DNA of 64,000 nucleotides from Flavobacterium humi (GTDB lineage Bacteria; Bacteroidota; Bacteroidia; Flavobacteriales; Flavobacteriaceae): NCBI RefSeq assembly GCF_004745595.1, contig NZ_SRLH01000007.1, positions 128,769 to 192,768 of the forward strand, read 5' to 3'. Shown piece by piece: positions 37,478 to 46,582 of this stretch (position 1 is its first letter; each line of letters starts with the position of its first letter). The notes under the pieces were generated by a model. It saw only the letters and a program-made list of their open reading frames with translations, ran no database searches and was not told where the DNA came from. The position numbers and the translations under genes were made by a program.

Positions 37478-38527
37478 ATGATGAAAAATATACTAATCAC
37501 AGGAGGAGCCGGTTTTATCGGTTCGCATGTTGTCAGAAGGTTTGTCCTGAATTATCCGGAGTATCATATTTTTAACCTGGATGCCCTGACGTATGCCGGA
37601 AACCTGGAGAATATCAAGGATATTGAAAATGCCCCGAATTATACTTTCCTGAAAGGGGATATTGTAGACGAGGCTTTTATCAATACTATTTTCGACAAAT
37701 ACCGATTTGACGGTGTCCTGCACCTGGCCGCGGAATCGCATGTAGACAGGTCCATAACCGACCCGTTGTCTTTTGTGAAAACCAACGTTATCGGCACCAT
37801 GAATTTGCTTAACGCTGCCAAAAACCTCTGGAAGGATAATTTTGAAGGGAAGCGTTTCTACCATATCTCTACCGATGAGGTTTACGGTTCACTTGGTGCC
37901 GAAGGATTGTTTACAGAAACAACTCCTTATGACCCAAATTCCCCTTATTCGGCTTCTAAAGCCAGTTCGGACCATTTTGTAAGGGCTTATGGCGAAACCT
38001 ACGGGCTTCCGTATGTACTGACGAATTGTTCCAACAATTACGGCCCTTTTCATTTCCCTGAAAAACTAATTCCTTTATTCATCAATAATATTATCCATAA
38101 TAAACCGCTTCCGGTATACGGAGACGGGAACTATACCCGCGATTGGCTTTTTGTGAAAGACCATGCGGTGGCCATCGATTTGGTTTTCCATAAAGGGAAA
38201 AACCATGAAACCTATAATATTGGCGGTTTCAACGAATGGAAAAACATCGACCTGGTAAAACTCTTGTGCCATGTAATGGACCAAAAGTTAGGGCGTCAGG
38301 AAGGCGAGTCGGCACAATTGATCACTTACGTGAAAGACAGGCCGGGCCACGATTTGCGTTACGCTATCGATGCTTCCAAAATCAATGAGGAACTAGGCTG
38401 GAAACCGTCGGTGACTTTTGAAGAAGGCCTGGAACAGACCATTGACTGGTATTTAAGCAATACCGAATGGCTGCACAATGTGACATCAGGCGAATATGCT
38501 AAATATTACGAAAAACAATACAGTTAA
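37478..38527 (+). CDS. rfbB: dTDP-glucose 4,6-dehydratase
   Basis: RmlB, 349 residues, makes dTDP-4-keto-6-deoxyglucose from dTDP-glucose. NAD motif ITGGAGFIGSHVVRRF, active-site STDEVYGSLG with the Asp-Glu pair, and YSASKASSDHFVRAYGETYGL (Tyr-xxx-Lys). Two ATGs stand next to each other (37478 and 37481). rfbA follows after three bases, so the two work as a pair. Confidence 0.95.
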   Translation: MMKNILITGGAGFIGSHVVRRFVLNYPEYHIFNLDALTYAGNLENIKDIENAPNYTFLKGDIVDEAFINTIFDKYRFDGVLHLAAESHVDRSITDPLSFVKTNVIGTMNLLNAAKNLWKDNFEGKRFYHISTDEVYGSLGAEGLFTETTPYDPNSPYSASKASSDHFVRAYGETYGLPYVLTNCSNNYGPFHFPEKLIPLFINNIIHNKPLPVYGDGNYTRDWLFVKDHAVAIDLVFHKGKNHETYNIGGFNEWKNIDLVKLLCHVMDQKLGRQEGESAQLITYVKDRPGHDLRYAIDASKINEELGWKPSVTFEEGLEQTIDWYLSNTEWLHNVTSGEYAKYYEKQYS

Positions 38528-38530
38528 GGT

Positions 38531-39409
38531 ATGAAAGGAATTATATTAGCAGGAGGCTCAGGGACAAGATTGCATCCTTTGACCCAGGTGGTTTCCAAAC
38601 AATTGCTGCCTATTTATGACAAACCGATGATTTATTATCCCTTATCGGTGCTGATGCTGGCGGGAATCAATGAAATCCTGATCATTTCCACACCACAGGA
38701 CTTGCCTAATTTCAAGAGGTTGTTCGGTGACGGAAGCCAGATAGGACTGAAATTGTCGTATGTGGAACAGCCTTCCCCGGATGGTTTGGCGCAGGCTTTT
38801 ATCTTAGGCGAGGAATTTATCGGTAATGACGATGTCTGCCTGGTTTTGGGCGATAACATTTTTTATGGAGCCGGATTGCAGACTTTGCTTACCAATTCTG
38901 TGAATATCGTTAAAGAAAAGCAGGAAGCCGTTGTTTTTGGGTATTATGTGGATGACCCGGAACGTTACGGAGTGGCTGAGTTTGATAAGGATGGCAAAGT
39001 ATTGAGCATCGAAGAAAAACCGCTCGAGCCAAAATCTAATTTTGCCGTGGTAGGATTGTATTTTTACCCGAACTCTGTAGTGGAAATTGCCAAAAACGTA
39101 AAACCTTCGCACCGTGGCGAATTGGAAATCACTACCGTGAACCAGGAATACCTGGAAGACCAGAAACTAAACCTGCAACTGATGGGCCGCGGATTTGCCT
39201 GGCTGGATACCGGAACGCACGAATCCCTGACTGAAGCTACCGAATTTGTCAAAGCTGTGGAAAAAAGGACCGGGCTTAAAATTGCTTGTATCGAGGAAGT
39301 GGCTTTCAGAAAAGGCTTTATAGATGCGGAACAATTTCAAAATTGCGCCAGTAACCTCGGAAAAAGCAGCTATGCGGACTACTTAAGGAAGATTTCCAAA
39401 AAAGGTTAA
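38531..39409 (+). CDS. rfbA: Glucose-1-phosphate thymidylyltransferase
   Basis: RmlA, 292 residues, links glucose-1-phosphate and dTTP into dTDP-glucose and is normally feedback-inhibited by dTDP-rhamnose. Motifs: [20 protein letters not shown] (nucleotide loop), [13 protein letters not shown] and [19 protein letters not shown]. Last gene before a terminator. The rest of the rhamnose path (rfbC, rfbD) is not in the window. Confidence 0.95.
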   Translation: MKGIILAGGSGTRLHPLTQVVSKQLLPIYDKPMIYYPLSVLMLAGINEILIISTPQDLPNFKRLFGDGSQIGLKLSYVEQPSPDGLAQAFILGEEFIGNDDVCLVLGDNIFYGAGLQTLLTNSVNIVKEKQEAVVFGYYVDDPERYGVAEFDKDGKVLSIEEKPLEPKSNFAVVGLYFYPNSVVEIAKNVKPSHRGELEITTVNQEYLEDQKLNLQLMGRGFAWLDTGTHESLTEATEFVKAVEKRTGLKIACIEEVAFRKGFIDAEQFQNCASNLGKSSYADYLRKISKKG

Positions 39410-39715
39410 AAAAATATACTCTTCAAAAAAGCTAATAATCATCGGTTGTTAGCTTTTTTTTTGCCTTGAAATTTTAATAATATGCAATGTTTTGATGAAA
39501 ATCAATTGGATTTTTATCTTTTATGTATTTGTTTATAAATTTTATGATTTATTTAACGGGTAATAGTGGTATTCTTATTTTATTTTTATATTTTTCCTGC
39601 ATGATTTATTGGGGTTGAATACAATCCTGAACGAAAAATAATCGGATTTCCTACTTCTTGAAGAAAAGGCTCGCTCCGGTCTTATTTTTTTAAAACACGA
39701 TTAACCGATTGATGA
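39410..39715. other. 306-base intergenic region
   Basis: Holds the rfbA terminator, then about 250 AT-rich bases without a convincing gene or a full TAnnTTTG promoter box. It probably contains the promoter of the next unit (39716), but no single site stands out. Confidence 0.6.
39425..39462 (+). terminator. Terminator after rfbA
   Basis: A 14-bp stem with one G-T pair (39425-39438 with 39446-39459), loop TCATCGG, followed by T to 39462. It closes the wza-wzc-...-rfbA run. Confidence 0.9.
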
Positions 39716-40198
39716 ATGAGTTGGATTAAGAATTTCTTTATGGTGGCGCTGATGATGGTTTCATCAGTCCATTTTGTTAAAATCTATGCCAAAGGCTCTG
39801 AAGGCAGTATAAAATGCCAACAACTTGTTCTGACAGGGTCCGGTAACAGGATTGCCCTATCCAATACAAACGGAGTCAAAGCCATTGAAAATGCATTGGA
39901 TATTCCACAGGATGCTTTCCGTTTTTCAGATTTTATTATCGCTTCACAGGAAACCGGGGCTGTTTTTGGAAGCCAGGGATTCAACACATACTATCATCAT
40001 TTAGCAAAGAAAAATACAAAGGTCAAGAGAAAAAGCAGCAAATTAAGCAAGGCAAACTTCCAGTCTTATGCAGGAAGCAGAGAGGATCTGATACGGGATG
40101 AAATTGCCGTTGAGATACCTTCGAGGCATGTGTCCAACCTGGAAGGGTATAAAATACAATTCGAACGTTTTTGTAGTATTGAAATTACACCTGATTAA
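39716..40198 (+). CDS. Hypothetical secreted or membrane-anchored protein
   Basis: 160 residues, no family recognised. The N-terminus (MSWIKNFFMVALMMVSSVHF) is a probable signal peptide or anchor. The rest is soluble, with one basic stretch (NTKVKRKSSKLSK) and two cysteines, one of them near the end (FCSIEITPD). No lipobox. It stands alone between a terminator and asnB inside the polysaccharide locus, so a role in that system is possible but not shown. An ATG at 39737 (MVALMMVSS) is an alternative start. Confidence 0.6.
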   Translation: MSWIKNFFMVALMMVSSVHFVKIYAKGSEGSIKCQQLVLTGSGNRIALSNTNGVKAIENALDIPQDAFRFSDFIIASQETGAVFGSQGFNTYYHHLAKKNTKVKRKSSKLSKANFQSYAGSREDLIRDEIAVEIPSRHVSNLEGYKIQFERFCSIEITPD

Positions 40199-40302
40199 CC
40201 TACTTAGAAAAGCAGCGGCGTTTTAAATCGCTGTGATTCAATGGTGTGTTTCATTAAAATATTAATTGCAAATGAAAATTTGCTAAATATAATTACAATC
40301 TA

Positions 40303-42198
40303 ATGTGTGGTATAAACGGTTTTATTACGAACCTCGAATTAAATAAAAGCAATGGGCTGTCGGTTTTAGATGAAATGAACCATCTGATCCGTCATCGTGG
40401 CCCGGACGAAGATGGGAGCTTTTTTGACCAAAGCGATTCTTACAGCGTAGGGATGGCCATGCAACGCTTGTCGATTATTGATTTGTCGACAGGAAAGCAA
40501 CCCATTTTTTCAGAAGACGGCCAGAAAGTGATCGTATTCAATGGAGAGATATACAATTACCCGGTTATAAAAGATGACCTTTTAGAGCGAGGCGTCATAT
40601 TTACAACTACTTCGGATACGGAAGTAATCCTTAAGCTGTACGAGCTGGAAGGACCTTCATCATTTTCGAAACTGGACGGGATGTTCGCCTTCAGCATTTA
40701 CGACAAAACTATCGGGAAGCTTTTCATCGCCCGGGATTATTTTGGCGAAAAGCCATTGTATTATACGGTTCAGGGCCAATCGCTTTATTGGGCTTCCGAA
40801 TTGAAATCGATTGTAAAAGTCCTGCCGAAAAAAATGGAAATCTGCCATAAAGGGCTAAACCTGTTCTTCCAGCTCAGTTATATCCCGGCTCCTTTTACTA
40901 TTTATAAGGGAATCAAAAAACTCAATGTAAACCATTACCTGGAAATTGACTGTAAGAATTTATCGGTAAAAGAAAAGGAAATTCCGGCTGTTACACATAC
41001 GGATTATAAAGGGATTTCAAAAATTGAAGCCATAAGCCTTACCGCCAGGAAGGTGCGCGAAAGCGTAAAAAGCCGTTCCATTGCGGATGTTTCCTTGGGG
41101 ACATTTCTCTCAGGAGGTGTGGATTCTTCCATTGTATCGCTTTGCCTGGCCGAACAATCGAGCCAGAAAATCGACACTTTTTCCATTGGGTTTGAAAAAA
41201 AGGAATTTGATGAATCGGAAAAAGCCAGGGCCGTATCAAAACTTATCGGTAGCCAGCACCACGAATTGATCATTTCCGAAAAAGACCTGGAAAAAGACCT
41301 TTATAAAATCATCCTGAATTTTGATGAGCCTTTTGCGGATTCTTCGGCTTTGCCAACTTATCTGGTATCACAGCTAGCATCGGGAAGTGTTAAGGTCGCC
41401 TTGACCGGTGATGGTGGAGATGAGGTGTTTGGAGGCTATAATAAATATTTTATGGGCCGCCTGAACCAGAAGTATACGAACCTTGTCCCTAAAGCGGTGC
41501 ATCATTTCGGTCAGGATAAAGTACAAAAATTACTAAGGGTACATGAGGATAGCCGGGGCATTAAGTTTAAAGTGAACCGATTGGTGAAAGCGATCAACTA
41601 TGAAGGCGATTTTTACCTGAATATCATTTCATTGGCATTCCAGTCAAACGAACTGCCTAAAATCCTAAAGCCAGATTACTTACTGGAGGACAGTTTCAAT
41701 TATTATAAGGAAAGTATTGGTGACCAGAACAAAACACTTACGGACTTCAGGAATATTGACCGAAGGATGAGCCTTGAAGGCGATTTGTTGGTAAAAGTGG
41801 ACCGGACCAGTATGCTGAATTCCATCGAGTGCCGATCACCTTATCTTAATCAGGAGCTGTGGCATTTCACTTCTCAATTGCCAGAATCGTTCCTGATAAA
41901 AGGATGGGACAAAAAACATATCCTCAAGGAAGCCTTTAAAGAACATTTCCCTAATGATTTCCTGGATAAGAACAAAAAAGGGTTTGGTGTTCCGGTAGGG
42001 GATTGGCTGAGGACACATTTGCAGAAAGAACTGCTTTCCTACATTGATCCCGGATTTATTAAGAAACAACAGATTTTTCAGTTGGAAGCGGTTTCAAAAT
42101 TAGTGGAACAGCATATTTCAAAACAAGTTGACAATACATTTAGGGTTTGGACATTTTATTGCTTTCAATTATGGTATAAAACTACTTTTCAAGATTAA
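40303..42198 (+). CDS. AsnB-type glutamine amidotransferase, possibly sugar-amidating (WbpS-like)
   Basis: 631 residues with the asparagine synthetase B layout. The N-terminal glutaminase domain uses Cys2 (MCGINGF) and has RHRGPDEDG and FNGEIYNY. The synthetase domain has the ATP loop Ser270-Gly-Gly-Val-Asp-Ser (FLSGGVDSSIVS) and TGDGGDEVFGGYNKY. The family includes true asparagine synthetases and enzymes that amidate uronic acids in O-antigens (WbpS) or other acceptors. Its place beside uronic acid dehydrogenases and glycosyltransferases favours sugar amidation. Plain asparagine synthesis cannot be excluded. Confidence 0.85.
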   Translation: MCGINGFITNLELNKSNGLSVLDEMNHLIRHRGPDEDGSFFDQSDSYSVGMAMQRLSIIDLSTGKQPIFSEDGQKVIVFNGEIYNYPVIKDDLLERGVIFTTTSDTEVILKLYELEGPSSFSKLDGMFAFSIYDKTIGKLFIARDYFGEKPLYYTVQGQSLYWASELKSIVKVLPKKMEICHKGLNLFFQLSYIPAPFTIYKGIKKLNVNHYLEIDCKNLSVKEKEIPAVTHTDYKGISKIEAISLTARKVRESVKSRSIADVSLGTFLSGGVDSSIVSLCLAEQSSQKIDTFSIGFEKKEFDESEKARAVSKLIGSQHHELIISEKDLEKDLYKIILNFDEPFADSSALPTYLVSQLASGSVKVALTGDGGDEVFGGYNKYFMGRLNQKYTNLVPKAVHHFGQDKVQKLLRVHEDSRGIKFKVNRLVKAINYEGDFYLNIISLAFQSNELPKILKPDYLLEDSFNYYKESIGDQNKTLTDFRNIDRRMSLEGDLLVKVDRTSMLNSIECRSPYLNQELWHFTSQLPESFLIKGWDKKHILKEAFKEHFPNDFLDKNKKGFGVPVGDWLRTHLQKELLSYIDPGFIKKQQIFQLEAVSKLVEQHISKQVDNTFRVWTFYCFQLWYKTTFQD

Positions 42199-42219
42199 TT
42201 TTTACAAAAAAACAAGTGA

Positions 42220-43356
42220 ATGAATTTCATTCTTCTTCCCGCATTATTGCTCTATATCGGTTATGTAACTAAATCGTATTACCAAAGCCAAAAACAGCCT
42301 TGCCAGAGGTTGTTTTTGGCTTTGCTTTTTATAATTCACTATTCCGGGGTTTATCTTGCTTACAAACATACTTACGGAGTAGTGGGTACAGATGCCTTTT
42401 CTTTTTATGTTAATGCATCACAAGCCGATTCCTGGTCTTCCTTGTTTAGTGTAGGCAGCCGGTTTCTTTCGTTCCTGATTTATCCTTTGGTTAAGGCAGG
42501 CGCTTCGATGTTTACCCTTACGCTTTTCTTCGGAACATTAAGCTACCAGGCGTTTTTGTGGTATTTTAGGCAAATGGCCAAAACCGCCACTACCTATTTT
42601 ACAGTAATAGGCATTCCTGTTACACAATGGATTTTGCTGTTGCCATCGTTGCATTATTGGTCCGGTTTTTTGGGTAAGGATGCCTTGGTGTTTTTTATTT
42701 TAACCTATTTGCTGTTTCGGTTTAAAGAAGTATTATACTACAATTTCATAGATATTTTGCTTTTGTTGGTCCTTGCCGTTTTAAGGCCCCATGTTTTTAC
42801 GGTAATGTTGGTGGTTTTAAGCGGATTCTATCTGACGAATCCCCAGATTGCGAGAAAAATCAAGCTCCGGCTAATGCTTGGAACGTTGTTGATAGCAATC
42901 GCCATTATCCCTGCCTTAATGCGGCTTATTAAGATGAAAGCCTTTACCTACGAGGCTTTTTTACAGAAATTAAATGATCTGAACACGGTTGCTGTTGGTA
43001 GTGGCAGCGGTATACATTTTTCGGATTCTTCCTTTGCGGAGCGAGTATGGCTATTGCTCTTCCGGCCTTTGTTTTATGATGCAAATACAGTATATCAGTA
43101 TGTAGTTTCAGTGGAAAACACAATAGTGCTCTTATTTTTCTCCTGCATAATAATTATTTTATTTACGAACAGATATAAGGTTGTTTCTTCAAAAGATATT
43201 AAATTTGCACTGCTTTTAGGAATTGGAATATTCCTGATGATTGCCTCTTATATATATAATCTGGGTTTAGCCAGTCGTATGCGACTCATGTTTTTGCCTT
43301 TTTTATTTTATGCCATTAACCAAATGATTAATTTGAAAAGAACGGAAGCTGTGTAA
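42220..43356 (+). CDS. Polytopic membrane protein, candidate polysaccharide polymerase (EpsG/Wzy-like)
   Basis: 378 residues with about ten hydrophobic helices and little soluble sequence. No close family recognised. The short motif TYGVVGTDAFSFY near residue 50 and the large loop with GSGSGIHFSDSSFAERV resemble EpsG- or Wzy-type proteins in layout only. Between asnB and the flippase gene, which is a usual place for a polymerase. A second Wzy candidate is encoded at 45416. Confidence 0.5.
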   Translation: MNFILLPALLLYIGYVTKSYYQSQKQPCQRLFLALLFIIHYSGVYLAYKHTYGVVGTDAFSFYVNASQADSWSSLFSVGSRFLSFLIYPLVKAGASMFTLTLFFGTLSYQAFLWYFRQMAKTATTYFTVIGIPVTQWILLLPSLHYWSGFLGKDALVFFILTYLLFRFKEVLYYNFIDILLLLVLAVLRPHVFTVMLVVLSGFYLTNPQIARKIKLRLMLGTLLIAIAIIPALMRLIKMKAFTYEAFLQKLNDLNTVAVGSGSGIHFSDSSFAERVWLLLFRPLFYDANTVYQYVVSVENTIVLLFFSCIIIILFTNRYKVVSSKDIKFALLLGIGIFLMIASYIYNLGLASRMRLMFLPFLFYAINQMINLKRTEAV

Positions 43357-43401
43357 AGATTATTTGATGTGGGTACTAAACAATGATTAAGTAAAAATTA
43401 T

Positions 43402-44769
43402 ATGATAATAACGAAACATGATGTGCTGTGGAATTACGGAGCCACTTTTCTTAAAATTGCATCTTCCATTATCATACTGCCTTTAATATTAAAGATGATG
43501 CCTCCTGAAACGGTGGGTATTTGGACCGTATTTACCACTATTACCACATTTGCCAATTTGCTTGATTTCGGGTTTAACCCTTCTTTTGCCCGAAATGTCA
43601 CATATGTATTTAGCGGTGTAAAAGAATTAAATGTAAACGGTTTCGAGAAAATAGATTCCTGCGGTACAGTCGAAGTAAATTACGGATTGCTCAAAGGCGT
43701 GATAAGCGCCATGAAATGGATTTACCTGCGGATGGCTTTAGTATTGCTTGTAATATTGTCCACAGTGGGAACCTATTACATGTATACGATACTTCAGCAT
43801 TACAAAGGCGATACCCGTGAAGTGTATATTGCCTGGGCTTTGTTGTGCATTATCAATACCTATAACTTATTTACGCTTTATTACGATTCGCTGCTCCAGG
43901 GAAAAGGATTGGTAAAAAGGTCCAAACAGATTATCATCATTGGTTATGTTGTGTACCTGGCCATCGCGATGCTTTTTATTTTGCTGGGCTTCGGGCTGAT
44001 AGCCATAGTGACGGCACAGATATCTTCGACCATCATTATCAGGATATTGTCCCACAGGGCTTTTTTTACTGCCGAGATGAAGGAAAACCTGGCCCATTCG
44101 GTGCCAAGGGATAAAAAGCAGATTTTAGATATTATTTATCCTAACGCGCTAAAGGTTGGCCTGACTTCGCTGGGTGGTTTTGTAATCCAGAAATCGTCCA
44201 TGATTATTGGGGCCTTGTATTTGTCGTTGGAAAATATAGCGTCATACGGGATTAGCATGCAGTTTATCGCAGTGATTTCTAGCCTGGCCAGCATTTATTT
44301 AGCTACATTTATACCCAAAATAGTCCATTTGAGAGTAATGGAAGATATCAGGGCCATTCGGCGTATTTATCTCCAGGGCGAATTGGTACTGATTCTTTCC
44401 TATGTAATCGGAGGAGGAATGTTCCTGTTGATAGGCCCGTTTTTATTACATCTAATCGGAAGCCGGACACAATTAATGCCTCTGGGCTTATTGGCCCTGG
44501 CCTTATTGCTTTCCTTTGTGGAAACGAACTTGAGCAACGCAGGGAATATCCTGCTCACGAAGAATGATGTGCCTTTTTTTGTCTCATCACTGGTTTCAGG
44601 GGTTTTCATCATCGTGGGGCTGTTTATTTCCCTTCGGTACATGCAAGCGGGGTTAATCGCTATTTTAGTGGTCCCTTTGGCGGTAAATTTATTTTACCAG
44701 GGATGGAAATGGCCGGTAGAGGTGATGAAAGATCTAAAAGTGGATATGCTAGGTTTATTTAAAAAATAA
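43402..44769 (+). CDS. Wzx-like oligosaccharide flippase
   Basis: 455 residues, 12-14 predicted helices, of the polysaccharide transport (PST/MATE-like) type that flips lipid-linked repeat units across the inner membrane. Visible: LWNYGATFLKIASSIIILP at the first helix, PPETVGIWTVFTT, GFNPSFARNVTYVFSG, and helix pair FVIQKSSMIIGALYLS. It pairs in function with a Wzy polymerase and the Wza/Wzc exporters of the window. Five bases before the acetyltransferase gene. Confidence 0.85.
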   Translation: MIITKHDVLWNYGATFLKIASSIIILPLILKMMPPETVGIWTVFTTITTFANLLDFGFNPSFARNVTYVFSGVKELNVNGFEKIDSCGTVEVNYGLLKGVISAMKWIYLRMALVLLVILSTVGTYYMYTILQHYKGDTREVYIAWALLCIINTYNLFTLYYDSLLQGKGLVKRSKQIIIIGYVVYLAIAMLFILLGFGLIAIVTAQISSTIIIRILSHRAFFTAEMKENLAHSVPRDKKQILDIIYPNALKVGLTSLGGFVIQKSSMIIGALYLSLENIASYGISMQFIAVISSLASIYLATFIPKIVHLRVMEDIRAIRRIYLQGELVLILSYVIGGGMFLLIGPFLLHLIGSRTQLMPLGLLALALLLSFVETNLSNAGNILLTKNDVPFFVSSLVSGVFIIVGLFISLRYMQAGLIAILVVPLAVNLFYQGWKWPVEVMKDLKVDMLGLFKK

Positions 44770-44774
44770 GAAAA

Positions 44775-45416
44775 ATGGTTTTAAGTTTTATACTTTCCAA
44801 AATAAATACCATCCGGTTCCGTTTACAGTGGAAGCGTTTAAACCAGCACAATTATACTGTCCCGTGTGCTATTTTCCCCATGGAGAAAGTACGTGTGGGC
44901 AAAATGAGTTACGGCCCTTTGGATATCAAGTCTTTCGGGAATGCCCAGGAAAGCCTGACCATTGGGGATTATGTTTCTATTTCAAGCAATGTGGTCTTTA
45001 TTTTGGGAGGAAACCATCAAATAGGGACTTTTTCAAACTATCCTTTGCATTCCAAACTCATTGGGCTTTCGCCTGAAAAGGATGCCGGGGTAAAAGGTCC
45101 GATTGTGGTAGAAAATGAAGTTTGGATAGGAACCGGTGCGATCATTTTATCAGGGGTGACACTCGGCAAAGGCTCAATTATTGCTGCCGGGGCAGTGGTT
45201 TCGAAAGATGTGCCGCCGTATGCCATTGTGGGTGGGAACCCGGCAAAAATCATCCGGTACCGGTTTGAAGAATCGCTAATAGCACAATTAAAGGATTTGT
45301 CTGTGTCCGATTTTGACCACGATACCCTAAAAGCAAATATGGACGAATTTTACAGGCCCTTGACCGAAGGGCAAATTACAATATTGAAAAACCTAAAGCA
45401 ACAACAGAAGCAGTAA
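44775..45416 (+). CDS. Acetyltransferase with left-handed beta-helix (CatB/XAT-like)
   Basis: 213 residues. Hexapeptide repeats from about residue 45 onward (IGDYVSISSNVVFILGG, VENEVWIGTGAIILSGV, LGKGSIIAAGAVVSKDV, YAIVGGNPAKIIRYR) build a left-handed beta-helix as in xenobiotic and O-antigen O-acetyltransferases. It probably acetylates a sugar of the repeat unit. Its stop overlaps the next start (TAATG). Confidence 0.85.
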   Translation: MVLSFILSKINTIRFRLQWKRLNQHNYTVPCAIFPMEKVRVGKMSYGPLDIKSFGNAQESLTIGDYVSISSNVVFILGGNHQIGTFSNYPLHSKLIGLSPEKDAGVKGPIVVENEVWIGTGAIILSGVTLGKGSIIAAGAVVSKDVPPYAIVGGNPAKIIRYRFEESLIAQLKDLSVSDFDHDTLKANMDEFYRPLTEGQITILKNLKQQQKQ

Positions 45417-46582
45417 TGACATCAGAGAATACTTTTATTTCGAAGGTTAAATGTATCGTCTTGGCTTTATTGCCCGTGCTGGGGATGTACCATTATTTGG
45501 CCGGGATTTCTTTAGGGCTTTTTATCCTGCTGCTTTTTGTTCCCATTGATTTTATTTTTGGAAAAGGGCAATGGAAGATGAACTGGAACATTATCGGTTT
45601 GGTTTCGGTTTTTATCATCGTGAATATTTTTTCGTACCATATCAACTATAAGCATATCCAGTACCAGGCTTTTATCAATAACCTGTTGTATTTGCTGTTT
45701 TTCATGCTTATTTCATCGTATTATACTTCAAAAGAGATCAATGTTGCCTTTTTTGAAAAAGTATTGCTCTTTCTGGGAGTGGCATTCAGTATCATTGTTC
45801 TGATCCAGGCTTTTAATTTCCTGATCCGCCATGAATCAATCAGTTTCCTGTTGCCCCTTGAGACAGACCTGGAGGAAAATGTAGATTCCATACAGTTCAA
45901 CGGAAGACCGAATTCGGTATTCCAGGAGCCTGCGCACTTTGCTATATTTATGATTCCATTATTGTACAACGTGTTGAGTAAGAAGAAAGTATGGCTTACC
46001 GTCCTTTTTACGGTGAGTATATTTCTTTCCACCAGTACTTACGGATTAATGTTAACCTTGATTATATACCTGATATATGCTTTGCGGAATAAAAACGGTA
46101 AAATTTATTTCTTTTTGATCTTGATATTCTGTGCTTTGTTGTTTTTCTTTTTTTATGATTTCTTCCAGGCGGTGTTGGATACCAATATCAACAAAACCCA
46201 GGAATCAATGGATTTGACAGGGAATACCAGGTTTATGGGAGGAATAGAAAGTGTCGAATTTATGGATTTTTTCCAGCATCTGTTAGGCATCGGATACAAC
46301 CAGACCAAAGATTTCATGGAATGGCATTACCTGGCAGGAGCTTCCAATTATTCGAATTCGTTCCTGTTTTCTTTTTATGCCGGAGGCCTGGTTGGTTTTT
46401 TGGCATTGCTTTATTTTTTAAAAAAAACGTATAAGATAAATATTGATAAGATTTATTTCCTGATATTTTTTCTGACCCTGTTGACTGACCAGATCATTTT
46501 CAATCAGAACTTTTTATACCTCTTGTTTGTTATTTATTTTATAAAACCTAATTATAATGAAAATTCTCCATCTGATAAATGA
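45416..46582 (+). CDS. O-antigen polymerase/ligase-like membrane protein (Wzy candidate)
   Basis: 388 residues, about eleven hydrophobic helices. A long periplasmic loop toward the C-terminal half contains NGRPNSVFQEPAHFAIFM and the region TGNTRFMGGIESVEF followed by LLGIGYNQTK, the arrangement seen in Wzy_C/O-antigen ligase proteins. It likely joins repeat units. ATG overlaps the upstream stop; its own 3' end overlaps the next gene by 26 bases. Confidence 0.75.
   Translation: MTSENTFISKVKCIVLALLPVLGMYHYLAGISLGLFILLLFVPIDFIFGKGQWKMNWNIIGLVSVFIIVNIFSYHINYKHIQYQAFINNLLYLLFFMLISSYYTSKEINVAFFEKVLLFLGVAFSIIVLIQAFNFLIRHESISFLLPLETDLEENVDSIQFNGRPNSVFQEPAHFAIFMIPLLYNVLSKKKVWLTVLFTVSIFLSTSTYGLMLTLIIYLIYALRNKNGKIYFFLILIFCALLFFFFYDFFQAVLDTNINKTQESMDLTGNTRFMGGIESVEFMDFFQHLLGIGYNQTKDFMEWHYLAGASNYSNSFLFSFYAGGLVGFLALLYFLKKTYKINIDKIYFLIFFLTLLTDQIIFNQNFLYLLFVIYFIKPNYNENSPSDK

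Noticed and set aside
40213-40233. Hairpin CAGCG/CGCTG after the 39716 gene as a terminator
   Set aside because: Only five pairs, a long loop and no T-run; too weak to list.
40268-40283. 6-bp palindrome GCAAAT/ATTTGC before asnB as an operator
   Set aside because: Short and AT-rich, expected by chance at this base composition.
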